A stretch of 22,704 bases of DNA, from positions 2,200,584-2,223,287 of the forward strand of contig BFEA01000005.1 of NCBI GenBank assembly GCA_003427395.1, read 5' to 3'. Positions 1-11,433 of the stretch are shown one piece after another. The translations under genes and the position numbers were made by a program. The stretch comes from Chara braunii (taxonomy: Eukaryota; Streptophyta; Charophyceae; Charales; Characeae). Numbering within the stretch: the stretch's first letter is position 1; every line of letters begins with the position of its first letter. The notes under the pieces are model-generated. The model saw only the letters and a program-made list of their open reading frames with translations, had not been told where the DNA came from and did no database searches.

Positions 1-57
<57 letters not shown>

Positions 58-58
58 C
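1..58. repeat. (GA)n microsatellite
   Basis: An almost pure GA dinucleotide run, with one AAA interruption near position 38, runs to the left edge of the window, so its true length is unknown. It is the strand complement of the (CT)n tract at 5230-5335, but the flanking sequence (from 59 on) does not resemble the flanks of that tract. I therefore treat it as an independent microsatellite. Confidence 0.97.
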
Positions 59-1094
59 GCTGTAACAAGGACGCAAGCGAGGAAAGCGCTAGCCATGGCG
101 GGAGAGGAGATAAATTATTGTGAAAGGGTGTTCCGGGCGAATTGTGTATAAGAAACCAGTTTGAGGGGATCAGACACGAATTGAAACTCGGGACGAGAGC
201 CGTGGCTTTCGACGAGGTATTGCCACCTGATGAGGATACTGGGTATTACTATTCTTAGCAAATGGTATTCACTTACCGTTGTGCCTGTTTGTGAGAACAG
301 GCGGGACGTTGTGTAAAAATGCATCCGTTTCAATGAAGTTTGGACACGAGGGCTGCCCGGAAGTTGCGGACAACAACACAACATGCATCCACTCTAGACA
401 TTTGACGAGTGTTATCAGCGGATAGCGTGAACAATCGAGTGAATACGTGCATCTCCTCCACATACTACGGTAGTGCTGTCACTGGAGAGAGTAAGGAGAA
501 AACATCGAAGTAGTATCGCACACTTCCATATTCGAACAGGAAGACTCGCCCGCCTCGTTCTTTTGGCCGGTATGATTCGCCCTCGCAAGGTTTATCTAGA
601 CGGATATACCACGCATCTTCATTTTGGCCATCGAATGACTCTCCATATTCACTTTGATTGACATTTCTGGCCTAATGGATCGGTGGTTGTAGCTGCGAGC
701 CGCTGCCCATCGCACCCGGGGTGGAGTTCGATCTTAGCATTTGCGTTCACCAGGTGATGCACTTGACTGTGTTTTAACAGGAGATTCGTCCCCGCTCTGC
801 GTGTTTCGAAAGTGTTGGAGTAAGGTCGTGGTGAATGGTCACTGTAAGCGTGATCCGAGAGCCATGTGCTGTCGGCGGGTTGTACTATTACTAGTACCAA
901 CAAATCTAGCTTAACTACTACAGCGTTGGACTGTTGAAGTACGGACTCAAGTTCGGAGTCAGATACTGCTAAACTAATGAAAGGAGAGACCAACTCATGG
1001 CTTATTGTTGACTAAAGTTGCACCAATCGAAGAGCTATGACTGAGGCATGGTGTCACAGTCCTCGCAGGTTTACAGGGGGTCGTTGCGCCTGTT
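59..1094. other. anonymous DNA, no gene recognised
   Basis: Only short open frames are present on either strand (longest about 114 codons, on the minus strand at 649-993). None of their translations resembles a family I know. A minus-strand GTAAGT at 276-271 follows an open stretch and could be read as a splice donor, but no matching acceptor or coherent second exon was found. I see no RNA gene, transposon terminus or tandem repeat here. Confidence 0.6.
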
Positions 1095-2040
1095 TTGACT
1101 AGGCTGTTCATAAGTAATATAATATAAAATATAAACAAAATTAGCCTTTTGACTCCAGCATGTGCGTGGCTTCAGACCAGACCTCCCAAACTTATGGGAA
1201 CTTGTCCAGTCTGTCGCCTAAGTTTTCTTTTCAGAAAACGAAGAAGAAACAAATAAACATAAGAAAACCTAAAAAAAAATAAGGCGACCAAGCCATCCAA
1301 ACTTATGGAAAAATGCTTGGTCCCTGAAAAGGCGATCACATTCAGCCCTCGGAAGTCAAAGCAGCCAGACCACCCAAACTTATGGGAACCTATCTGGTCC
1401 TTCAGGCAATCAAAATAAACATAGCCTTGGGCCCTCAAAACTTATGGAGACTCTCTCAATCTTTGGTTGACCCAGTCAAACATGCAACACTGCCTTTCTC
1501 CCACCTTTTCCCCAGATGCAATCCCACAATCTGCTTTCAGTCAAACAATGAAACTGAAACTGACATTGCACGTACATTCGTTTACTTAGCCTGGTTTGTC
1601 CTGAAAGTCAAACTGATAAGTCAAAGTAGGGGTGCATGCAGTATATTCAGTTAAACATATCAGGGAATACAGATAGGGGTTATAACAGGGTTTATAAAAG
1701 GAAAGCAATGGTTACCTTTCAATTCTCTACCTCCAGAACTCCCCCTGAGTTCCGGCAGAGCTTCCGCAATCGGTGGGCTGACTCCCCACAGAGTTCTGTT
1801 GCGGTCCTACGGGTTGCAATCCCGCCTGCCGCCTTCCTCTCAGATCAGGACTAGACTTAGAGTAAGAAGGACAAAAGGAGGGGTTTCAGACTCTCGAGAT
1901 ACATGAGAGGGACTGACTCAACTCTCAGGAGAGGACCTTCTTACCTTCACGCGCCTGAGGGCCCCGCAATGGTGACCAATACTGCAGCAGCTTGGTCAAA
2001 CGAATTCAAATGGCTGAGCCCAACTCTCTGACGCCTCCCC
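1095..2040 (-). repeat. repeat segment X, copy A (inverted relative to copy B)
   Basis: Read on the minus strand, this stretch matches 15780-16963 of the plus strand over almost its whole length. The best block is 1730-1985 against 15840-16120, which includes the shared words GGCGGGATTGCAACCCGTAGGA and CCTCAGGCGCATGAAGG as seen from copy B. The outer edge at about 1095-1104 reads TTTGACTAGG, matching the complement of the left arm of the palindrome at 16954-16963. On the minus strand it carries a TATAAA (1696-1691) at the place where copy B has its TATA-like box. It contains no recognisable protein. Its role is unknown; it may be the 5' part of a very long terminal repeat. Confidence 0.8.
1173..1460 (-). 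repeat. cluster of short hairpin repeats (X, copy A)
   Basis: Four units occur at about 1173-1213, 1286-1322, 1364-1398 and 1424-1460. Each has a loop whose minus-strand reading contains CCATAAGTTTG or a close variant, flanked by self-complementary arms. The clearest is GACCAAGC (1286-1293) facing GCTTGGTC (1315-1322), a perfect 8 bp stem. At 1173-1213 the arms are CAGAC..GAC and GTC..GTCTG with a small internal mismatch. The fourth unit has only weak pairing. They belong to the same family as the cluster at 16369-16988. Confidence 0.75.
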
Positions 2041-2278
2041 AAGTTGCAGCAATAACCCTCTTCGCAGTCACTTCTCCTGACTGCGGCAGCAACCTCTCTT
2101 GCAATCCAACCCCCATTTTCTCAAGCCTGATCCTGCCACCAAATTACTACACCACTCCCGCTGACCAATCCGCTGTTACGCAGCCCCGAGGGCTTACGAT
2201 CACATAGAACACACTCCTGAGCTCTATCAAACTGTGAGTCAATGAAGTGACAACTCCGTATACACCACGTGGATGGTC
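2041..2278. other. junction spacer between X and Y in copy A
   Basis: About 240 bases lie between the inverted X and the start of Y. I could not match them to the corresponding place in copy B, where X runs directly into Y through a palindrome. No gene or transposon terminus is evident. It may be sequence picked up or left behind at the inversion junction. Confidence 0.5.
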
Positions 2279-2849
2279 TGACTATAGCTTATCATAACTG
2301 AAGAGAGTATTAATTAAGAATAAACTTGTGGTAAGAAGGGACAGGCTGCACCTCGATGTAAGTTGATCGGTTCAATCATATGCTACCTTATAAGACTAAG
2401 GACAGACTATTATATATATTTTGAATACTTATACAGTTCAAGGCGACTAGAGTGGCCTAGTCACGTGCCCAAAGAAGAGAAAAGTTGTTGTGCCCTGTGT
2501 TTGTGTATATTCTGGCTGAGCTCTTCCGGTTCCCATAAGTTTGAGTGACCTAGCTTTATGCCTTGTATAAGCTGGGTATAAGGGCATAAATCATAGAAAG
2601 ATTACAAACTATTGTTTGATAAGGTTGACCTCGGGATGGTGAGAGTACTTACCTTTGTGGTTTGGCCTGCATGTGACTGAGTGCGACTACTACTTAGTAT
2701 GAGTTTCGGTTTGATAGGTAGTTACTTTAGTTGCTCGCTACGTGCTAGAGCCATAAGAGTTAGTTTCAATTCCTGCATTTTCTGAGCTAAGTTTATTTTT
2801 ACTTAAGTCGATTTCTGCTTTTTTTTTTTTTATCTTTTATTTGTACTTG

Positions 2850-3430
2850 GTCTTGTATAAATCGTGGTAAGTCACTTTCTCTACGGGAAGCGCTGCCGAA
2901 ATTTCTACAAAACCAAGGAGTCAGACAAATTTTGTCTTTTTCAGGGTCCAACTTTTCTGAGCTTTTGGCTTAGTAAAAAATTGGAACACCTCATTTTCTA
3001 AAGGGAGTGCTACCCAAATTTTTGCTAATTCAGGGAATTAAACAAAACTAGACATTGAAAAGTCAAAGTCACTTTATATTCTGAACTTAACTTTGTATAA
3101 ATCTTGGAATAACACTTTCTCTACGGGAAGTGTTACCGAAATTTCTACAAATCTAAGGAGTTAGTTAAATTTTGTCTTAGTTGAACTAAGGTATTGTTTC
3201 TGAGTTCATATCCGACTTAGTATAAATCTGGGAAGTCTACCCTTGCTAAAGGAAATGTTGCCCAAATTTTTACTAATTCAGGGAGTTAGACAAATTTTGA
3301 CTTTCCCGAGTTGGAGATGGTTTTTGTTTTCATATTTGAGTTACTATAAATTTTGCGAAGGCACTTCTTCTACGGGAAGCGCTGCCGAAATTTTCCTTAG
3401 TTTAAAGGAGTTAGATTATATTTTTGACAG
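2850..3430 (+). repeat. five tandem copies of a ~122 bp unit inside Y
   Basis: The motif GGGAAGCGCTGCCGAAATTT and its variants recur at about 2885, 3003, 3125, 3251 and 3374, a spacing of 118-126 bases. Each unit is preceded by a GTATAAAT-like word and followed by a GGAGTTAG-like word. Units alternate between two flavours: one with TACGGGAAG..CCGAAATTT and one with CTAAAGGGAG..CCCAAATTTTT. This suggests an older duplication of a two-unit block. The same five-unit array is kept in copy B at 17545-18150, so it predates the split of the two copies. Such arrays are common in the U3 part of plant LTRs; the role here is inferred only. Confidence 0.85.
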
Positions 3431-3654
3431 GTGACAATCCTGTAAAATCCACTATGGATAGAGGAGATTCTGCCAGGGTCTTTTAGGCACTTGCTTAGAG
3501 GTAGACTTAGGCTTAATTAATTAGGATGATTTGAGTGAGATCGTGGTATGGGGATTATTCTCCATGGACTTATAGGTTTAGCTTGGGGGTTGACCTGTCT
3601 TGTGTTACATGTCTTTTTGATCGATTGATTCAGGATTTGGGCTAGATTCAGCTT

Positions 3655-3693
3655 GATCCTACGAGGATCATCTTCTGTTATCACTGATAACAG
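3655..3693. other. two adjacent palindromes conserved in Y
   Basis: GATCCT-ACG-AGGATC (3655-3669) is followed after five bases by CTGTTATC-ACT-GATAACAG (3675-3693), a perfect 8 bp stem with a 3-base loop. In copy B the second palindrome keeps both arms exactly and changes only the loop (ATT), while the first has one arm substitution. They lie just before the conserved words CGATTCGTCGGTTT. They could be protein-binding sites or RNA hairpins; the sequence does not decide. Confidence 0.7.
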
Positions 3694-4441
3694 GTCGGTT
3701 GCCGATTCGTCGGTTTACTACTCAACTCCAATCCACTCTTGCTACTCAACCTAAAGACTTTACCCTTGTGATTTGAATTGTTTTGTTGTGTTTTCGCCCG
3801 GACTTTATTTGAATGGTCATTTAAAGAAAGTACTGAGTATTTTATTTTGAGAGTTGCACAAAGAGTAAGGTTTGTATGGGTAAAAGCAAGGGGTGTGAGC
3901 GCAAAGAATGACTGAAGTTGACCCCGTGTAGTTTATGGACTTTGGTTGAATCTTTGATGTGATTGCAGATATGTTTGGTGATTCGGACTTTGGATTTGAC
4001 TGTCTGCGCTCACATACATATATATGGTTGAGAGGAGTCACATTGTGATTGTGAGAAGTGATCGTCACATACTTATAACTCTTTATATGTAAGTAAATAT
4101 ATAAGCCTTGAGTGTTTCATGCGGCCTACTGTGACCGCGCGTAAAAGTTAAATCGATTATGTTTTCCAGAGAGAAGGGAGATACTCTTTTATCCTTTGCT
4201 CTTTAGAATTCCTATGGTTGGACGTTGTAGTCCGTGGCAGCCGTCAAAGTCAAACCCCTTGATTTTTCTCAAGGCCTTAGATAATGGAGTTGGTCTCTAC
4301 AGCAATAAGAGACGATTGTCACCACAAATATGAACCTGTGTACCACCCACTCTCCGCAGGGCGCAGAAGAGGGTGTGGTCATCAACCGCACTTGGTGGTT
4401 GTCTAGCGTCGAGAGATTAGTCCCTCCAGGCGCGTGTCAGT

Positions 4442-4473
4442 CGACACTTGAGTGTCGCATTGTCGAATGCGAC
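4442..4473. other. twin hairpins in the 3' half of Y
   Basis: CGACACT-TG-AGTGTCG (4442-4457) overlaps the start of GTCGCATT-GTCG-AATGCGAC (4454-4473), a perfect 8 bp stem with a 4-base loop. The two share the GTCG bases, so only one can form at a time. The first palindrome core, GACACTTGAGTGTC, is kept at 19155-19168 in copy B although the sequence around it has diverged. The second is not kept. Confidence 0.65.
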
Positions 4474-5229
4474 CCTCGAGAGTAACGAGGACCGCATGAG
4501 TATGGGTACTACATAGTACACCATCATTGCAACCGCTTGTGTACGCTTGCATTGCGAATCGATATGAGTTAGCCCTACGTCCGCACGGTTTTATACAAAG
4601 TCTCGCGCGTGATGCCTATCCGATTTCCACATCGGAGAGTTATGAGATAGCTACTAAGGGACTAGGAGTGTTGTCGCATTGTTTGTTCTGTGTCGTTCTG
4701 TATATGTGTGTGTACGTGTGTATTTTTATTTTTATGTTCTTTATAGTGGTGTGCGCATTGCGCGTGGGATGCGTCCTAGTGGACCGATGGCGAGTCGCGC
4801 TTGGGACCTCAACCCCCCAAGATGTCAGTTCGTGTGCGGGTCCGATAGAGGCGTATTACCTCACGTACCCCATATGCTACAGCGAACGAGAAACGCCCTC
4901 GACTGCTCCACCTCTGTGATTGTAGCTGATTAGCTTTCATACTGTAGGCTGGTAGCTCGACGGGGATACGCCCACCGAAAAAGGTGACAACTCCCGTAAG
5001 GTGGAGGTAAGTTGTGCCTCGCGTAGGCCCTATCCTGTCGTAGGGGCTTGCGAGAGGTATGGCTGGCGCACCTCGGCCGGAGTAGCTTGCGGAAGCTCCA
5101 TATGCATTTGCGACGAGGGTTAAAACCAACTCCTACGTGACGAGGCCGGGAGGGTCCCACGCTGCCCTGTGCGGTGCCGGACCGATGCGCTCGACAACGT
5201 TGCGCGGCTTGTCGTGTCAAACGTGTCGA

Positions 5230-5399
<170 letters not shown>

Positions 5400-7119
5400 C
5401 GCCCCCCCCCGCTCACACTCGTTGCTTTTCCATGTTGTTTTGTTTTGTTGTTGTTGATTTTTTTTCTTTTTTCTTTTTTTTGTCATTACCGGTCGTTCCT
5501 CCCCCGGCCCCCGTGCGACACGGCGCGTTAACGACCGCGTCAATTTTTTTTAGATGGGCGAGGTATTGGTGGTTTAACAGATTTTCGGTTTGGAGATGGC
5601 CTCTCTAAGGGCCTCACCACACTACTTTCGAAACGCCAGCTCATTTGATCTGCCAGATTGACTTCAAGAGTTGTTTGAATATGGATCCCAAGAACACTCC
5701 CTGCAAAGCTGCATTGAACCTCCGAGTTTCATCCCAGATTCGAGAATGGACCTCAAAGGGACAAACGACTTCTGTCAGACTACTTCACACCGAACATGTC
5801 CTGCTGTGTCAACCGTGTACCGCGCACGGTGCAGAGGCACAACCCGGAGGGAACAAAGACCAATGTTGCAAAAACAGAGGTGCGTAGCAGGCTCCCATTT
5901 TTTTTGGGTTAGCTACATGTCGAAAGAAGTGAGAAGTAATTGCAAATTTATGGTCTAAACACGAAAACACACACGGCAGGATTGAGAGGCCAGTTTACTG
6001 CAGCACAGACAAATTGTGGGCATGTTTTGTTTTGGGGCGGGGGTCCTATGCATTTTGGAAAGTGCAGGTGTGAGTATGCCCTTAGAACGCCGCATTCCAC
6101 CACCAATAGCCGTCATATGCATTTATGAAAGTGTTGCATGCGTCTGTCATTATTTTTTTTTTTCCCTCTTTTTCGTTCGTCCACTTGTTTGTTGGTTGTC
6201 GGCTATCGACCGATCCTCCACCCTTCTCGAACGCCCCCTGTTATCCAGGTCAGGCAACTTCGTCCATCCTCTTGATTTGTGGAGCTCCGAAGTTGTCTGG
6301 CTTGAATAAGAAACCCCTTGGTGTAATCGAAAAGGAGCACCTCACGACCTCTGTAGGCTACTGCTGTTCCTTCGCAATTTTCCTCTGCTATGACCCCCTC
6401 AACGATTGGTCCGTCTTATGAGAAGGACCGTACCCTTCGACTTTATTTCCCCGCCCCCTCTAAGCCTATCTAAACCTTAAAAACATTGTTGATGTTTCCC
6501 GATCGGGAAAACCAAAACTATAGCGCAGCCTCCTGGCTGTGAACTGTAATTTTCATTTGGAGACCGACCCCTTAGCAAGTGCAGTGTGGCAAAAGGCACT
6601 ATGGAGTGGGATTTCATGTCAGGAGCACTCCCGGAAACTTTATAGAATTCAAGAGTGGTGTGTTGAGGCCCTAAGCCTATGGGCCTTGCCACACGACTCC
6701 CAAACCCCCCAAAAAACGCTCAGAACCTCCATATAAGAAAAACCGTTTGATGGCCCCCTTTGCCACACTGTGTTCTCAAACTTATCACTCTTGAACGATA
6801 GAAGCATGGGATACAACACAAGGTCGGAAAAGACCTTGGGGAGAACGAAAAAGGCTTTGGGAGTTGGTTGTCTGCCCAGACCTTCTCACAAGTTGCTGGG
6901 CTGCAACTGGCCCTAGACGGGAGGTCTCTCGAAATTGAAGTCTTGCAGACAGGAGGAGAAGGTCGGTTTCATGAGTGTTCTCGATGGCCGAACTCTGACA
7001 ACTCATAAATGGAATTTGGCAAAATAATTTCGGGAGCTGGTGTAGTGGCGCACCAGTACCGAAATTGTTGGGAGTGGTGTGGCGATACCCTATCTCCGCC
7101 CCCAGCCCGCGAGGTTCGC
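5400..7119. other. anonymous DNA, no gene recognised
   Basis: The first 160 bases are pyrimidine-rich low complexity (T runs and a CCCCGGCCCCCG stretch). After that only short frames below 100 codons occur, and their translations show no motif I recognise. CTGGTG..CACCAG at 7036-7055 can form a 6 bp hairpin. I found no Gag, transposase or RNA gene. Confidence 0.55.
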
Positions 7120-7514
7120 TGTGACGATCTATCTTCTGATGGGCGCAATTTTCTGTATGATTGAACCTCGGAGCGGTCGGATGGGCCTAAGGGCTAATTG
7201 CATGAATACCCCCATTTTTTGTCTTCCCCTGTTCTGCAAGAACTTGGTTCCCCAGATGTTGGTGGTCAGGACGTGACTTAGTGAGCGCTGGAATAACGGT
7301 TGATGCCGCTTTTTCTTTTTCTCTTAGGAAATTCAGGCAGCGAACTTTGGCGCGATCATCGCACTGGGAAATCTTTTCAATTTTTGAACACTTCGAACAG
7401 AATACGGAGAACCATGCGGGTATTCGAAATTTCTTTTTTGCAATTAGAACTATAATTAGGTTATGATTTTGGGAACATTGTACTTTTGGTTATAACTGCA
7501 TGATGCTCCTTACT
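7120..7514 (+). repeat. dispersed repeat R2, copy 1
   Basis: This matches 22215-22592 in the same orientation, by eye at around four bases in five. Both copies begin TGTGACGATCTAT and end GATGCTCCTTACT. Inside, both carry a long pyrimidine tract ending in TTAG followed by GAAATTC (AG at 7326-7327), which looks like a plant-type 3' splice site. No long ORF is shared. Possible identities are a solo LTR, a non-autonomous element, or the UTR/intron part of a retroelement. Confidence 0.8.
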
Positions 7515-8867
7515 CGTGCGGACCTTGCTGTGCTCTGTCTTGCACTCTGTTCCTGCCGTGCTTTAAGTCTAATCGCAAGTGTAATTTCCTCCCATTCCTC
7601 TCTTGGCGAGTGCGGGTGCAACTGTAAAATCTTCTCCCTCTTGACTTCTTTTCGCGCCGAAACATGCGGCCCCTTCCCCTTCATCTCATTGGTTAAAGCA
7701 ATGCATAACTGGATAGATGCCTGGAGAGTGGCTATGTACCCCGCTCTGCGGCCCAAGCAGGCTGACTGTAGGAACCTTCTTCCTTTCACTTCCCCTGCCT
7801 TAGCGCAATCTCCACTATTTTGCGCAGATGCGAGTTGATATAAATTTTGCAAGAGTGATAAAATCGCTCTCTAATCTAACTTTGTAGAATTAGCATGATC
7901 GAGAGGATCGACCAACGAGTGTGGGCATGCATGGAGGATGTGAGTTCGGAGCTGGGCGATCCGATCGGTTGGTGGCGAGCGTGCGGGGTTGACGTGTGGC
8001 CGCGACGTACTGAGGAGCACGAGCGAACCCGTGGGGCTAAGTTGGATGACAACTTTGGGTTGTTGGTAGGTGCATGGCGAGGGACTGCCTACATCGGAGT
8101 AAGGAGGATTGTGAAGTGGTGAGAGCGGGTGGGGCTCTTTGGTGTGTGTGAACTTCTCTCTTTCCCTTCTAAGAATTTTGGCTTTGACTTCAACCATTTT
8201 TGCCTTTGTAATTTTCATTTTTTGTACGATTGTATGACTTACTCCGTTCTTCAGAGTTCTCTCGTATTTCTTTCCTTTATGAATGATGTCACGAGTGATG
8301 ATTGTGGTTGGATCGTTCAATTTTCGTATGCATAATCCCCATTTATGTCTGGAGATGGAATTGTTGGGGAACACGGTGCACACATAACCTTAGCCAGTGG
8401 GGATTAAAGGAAAATAGAGAAGTTGGCCACCTCGAGTTGCATTACGAATGGATCTTGGGCCACGTGTATACGTTATAGTCGGCCAGTAAACCGGCCCGTC
8501 CTGTGTACGCAAGGCACCCCAAGCCGGGTTGTGTGATTGATATACTTCTGCAGAGGTAGGAACATGCTTGTATTAAGGTGAATTTGTAGCTTGGTATTCA
8601 GTGTTTCTTTCTAAGTAACTGATGATCGTTATTGCTTGAGGGACCACGAGTACATGGAATATCGGGGAAGCGAATATTTTCTCTCATCAATTGCGATCGG
8701 GGTTCCTCGACTTCCTGCAGCAGACGGAAGATGAGTGTGTATGCGAGTGGGATACATAACAAGTTATAGGTCGCAATCCCCATATCCGACAATACCCCCT
8801 CGACAAATAGTCCTTTTGTGATGTCACGGAACTTCCCCCTTGATTACTACTCAAAACAGGGAAAGAA
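7515..8867. other. anonymous DNA, no gene recognised
   Basis: Open frames exist on both strands (for example 170 codons on the minus strand at 7871-8383 and 75 on the plus strand at 7895-8122). They overlap one another and show no conserved motif, so I do not call any of them a gene. The pol remnant begins at the right edge; no Gag or nucleocapsid CCHC knuckle was found upstream of it. Confidence 0.5.
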
Positions 8868-9273
8868 TTGCGCCTGCTTCATCGAGGCACCAAAGCAGAA
8901 ACTATGGAACCCCTTGAGCGGTTTGACGTCTCCCTGTTCAAAATCAGGATTAAGATCGCAGAAAAAGTAGTGGACCCTTAGGACGAAGAAGATGGGATTA
9001 CCCCTTAGGAACACGTGGTGATCACAGAAGTTGATGCTAAAATGATTGTCATTGTGTTCTCCTGGCGATTAGACAATTCGTTCATTCATCTCTCCCACCC
9101 CGAAGTGCGATACCGGCTCGCAGGAACCAGATGAAAGTCATGATCAACGGACAACCCTACACATTACACGTGCCAGACTATATACCAAACAACATTCACC
9201 AAATTATTGGCGATATTCTCTGGGTTACCAAGGGGCGATTAGTGTCAGTGATGCAAATATTGAGTTGTCTCTG
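8868..9273 (+). pseudogene. gypsy pol N-terminal linker remnant
   Basis: From 8868 a coherent frame reads LRLLHRGTKAETMEPLERF and continues through two stops (both TAG after Pro, likely former CAG) to about 9130. A frame change there leads to MKVMINGQPYTLHVPDYIP and then ILWVTKGRL near 9220. It runs without a gap, but with another frame change near 9250, into the reverse transcriptase. No aspartic protease D-[ST]-G motif is visible, so either the protease lies upstream and is lost, or this is the spacer between protease and reverse transcriptase. Confidence 0.6.
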
Positions 9274-10093
9274 GTAATTCAACATGAGATACAAACAGGA
9301 AATCATCCGCCCATTCACTACAAACCATACCGATATTCCCTCACCGAAAGAAAGATGGCGTTGGAGAAGATTAAGGAGTTTGCAACAAATGACTGGATCG
9401 AACCCGCCACGGGTCTCTGATCCTTTCTGGTAGTATTCGTCCCGAAAAAGAATGGCTCAATCCGCATTTGCATTGATTATCGATAATTGAACGATATTAC
9501 GACCAAGGATGTGGATCCCCTACCGGGATTGATGATTTATTGGATGTGACTGAATGTGCCATCTATTTTAGCAAGTTCGATGTTCGTCGCAACTTCCACC
9601 ATATCATGGTGAAGGAGAAGGGTAGACCGAAAACAGGGTTCGTTTTGTTTGAAGGGACGTGACAATGGATCCGTTGCCCTATGGGCATATGCAACACACC
9701 CGCAACCTTTCAGAGAGCGATGAATGCCACCTTTCAGAATTTCGTCAACAAGACACAACTGACGCAGGGCAATGACGAACTTTTGTATCATTGTATATAT
9801 GGATAACATCTTGTTGTATTCCGATTCATTTCACGGACACACTCAACACGTAGACTGGATGATGGGAGTCTTGGGAGACGCTAGGTTCAAAATTGCACTT
9901 GAGAAAAACGAGTTTTTCCTTTTGGAGATCTCGTTTATCAGATACATTGCGACACATCGGGATCTGAGACCACGCCCACGTCGATGACATAGGCCCGAAC
10001 CTTTTCGGGGTTGGCCTTGTACTATTACTGATTTATCAAGGACTTCGCGGCGGTCACACAGACCCTGACGAATCTCCTACGGAAAATCAGCCG
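9274..10093 (+). pseudogene. Ty3/gypsy reverse transcriptase, inactive
   Basis: Recognisable blocks in order: HPPIHYKPYRYSLTERK (from 9314), VVFVPKKNGSIRICIDYR (ending 9483), IDDLLDV and FSKFDV after a frame change near 9523, CPMGICNTPATFQRAMN (9674-9727), the catalytic box IVYMDNILLYS (from 9787, frame changed again near 9772), FKIALEKNEFFLLEISF, and FIKDFAAVTQTLTNLLRK up to 10093. The polymerase box is normally Y-[LM]-D-D; here the second Asp is Asn (codon AAC), which fits G-to-A and would abolish activity. Stops at 9418, 9484 and 9660 sit where Trp, Gln and Trp are expected. The domain ends abruptly at the mitochondrial insert. Confidence 0.92.
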
Positions 10094-10095
10094 CT

Positions 10096-11090
<995 letters not shown>

Positions 11091-11222
11091 GTGGAAGGAT
11101 CCGAGCATACGGAGGAGTGAAGATCCTCCCTCGGCGTGCAAGAAAGTGACATGTGACCTCATGGCGGAAAATAGAGAAGGTAATGATGGGACCCCTCTCT
11201 CCCCTACTTCTTCTTTCCTTCC

Positions 11223-11433
11223 TTGCCAGATAAATTTTGCTATTTTTGTCAAGCTGTCTCGAGAGTCTATTCTGTTCCTATGCATCCACTCGGAGAAGGG
11301 TACGTCGATTGGGTAGACTGCGACAAGTGTGTCTCGAGAGCTCATGGATCATGTATCCAACATAGAAACCCTAAAAAGCCGTGGCTTTATTCCTTAACAT
11401 TCCGCTCGATTCCTCGAAGCCACCTCGAAAGGA
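11223..11433 (+). pseudogene. PHD-finger-like zinc module between RNase H and integrase
   Basis: Frame 3 reads FCYFCQ, then DWVDCDKCVSRAHGSC. The spacing C-x2-C-x23-C-x2-C-x4-H-x2-C (Cys at 11238, 11247, 11319 and 11328, His at 11343, Cys at 11352) fits the first six zinc ligands of a C4HC3 PHD finger, with a slightly long first loop. A Trp at 11382 is where PHD domains have their conserved Trp; the next expected Cys reads Tyr (TAT, one G-to-A step from TGT) and the last is Thr. PHD fingers bind histone tails, so in a retroelement this could steer integration. It is in a different frame from both neighbours, so frameshifts must flank it. Chance similarity is possible. Confidence 0.5.

Larger units (their letters stand above)
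2279..5199 (+). repeat. long direct repeat Y, copy A (LTR-like)
   Basis: This segment matches 16984-19900 in the same orientation and order. It starts with TGACTATAG in both copies and stops matching after CTCGACAAC at 5190-5198. Lengths are almost the same, 2921 and 2917 bases. By eye, conservation is strong at 2440-2900, 3090-4080 and 4500-5199, and weak around 4100-4430. A 5' TG and an end near CAACA (as in copy B) would suit a long terminal repeat, but the bases after 5199 (GTTGCGCGG) do not look like a primer-binding site. It holds no convincing protein; open frames up to 130 codons across its 3' part do not resemble any family I know. Confidence 0.85.

Noticed and set aside
271-463. Minus-strand open frame ending in a GTAAGT donor
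   Set aside because: No acceptor or second coding exon with a coherent product was found, so the donor is probably fortuitous.
4527-4933. 130- and 84-codon frames in the 3' part of Y, partly repeated at 19394-19633
   Set aside because: The shared 79-84 codon reading reflects DNA similarity of the two Y copies. The two copies do not show preferential conservation of amino acids, and the opposite strand is equally open.
7871-8383. 170-codon minus-strand frame, the longest in the left half apart from low-complexity frames
   Set aside because: No recognisable domain, no conserved copy in the window, and an overlapping plus-strand frame of similar quality; treated as chance.
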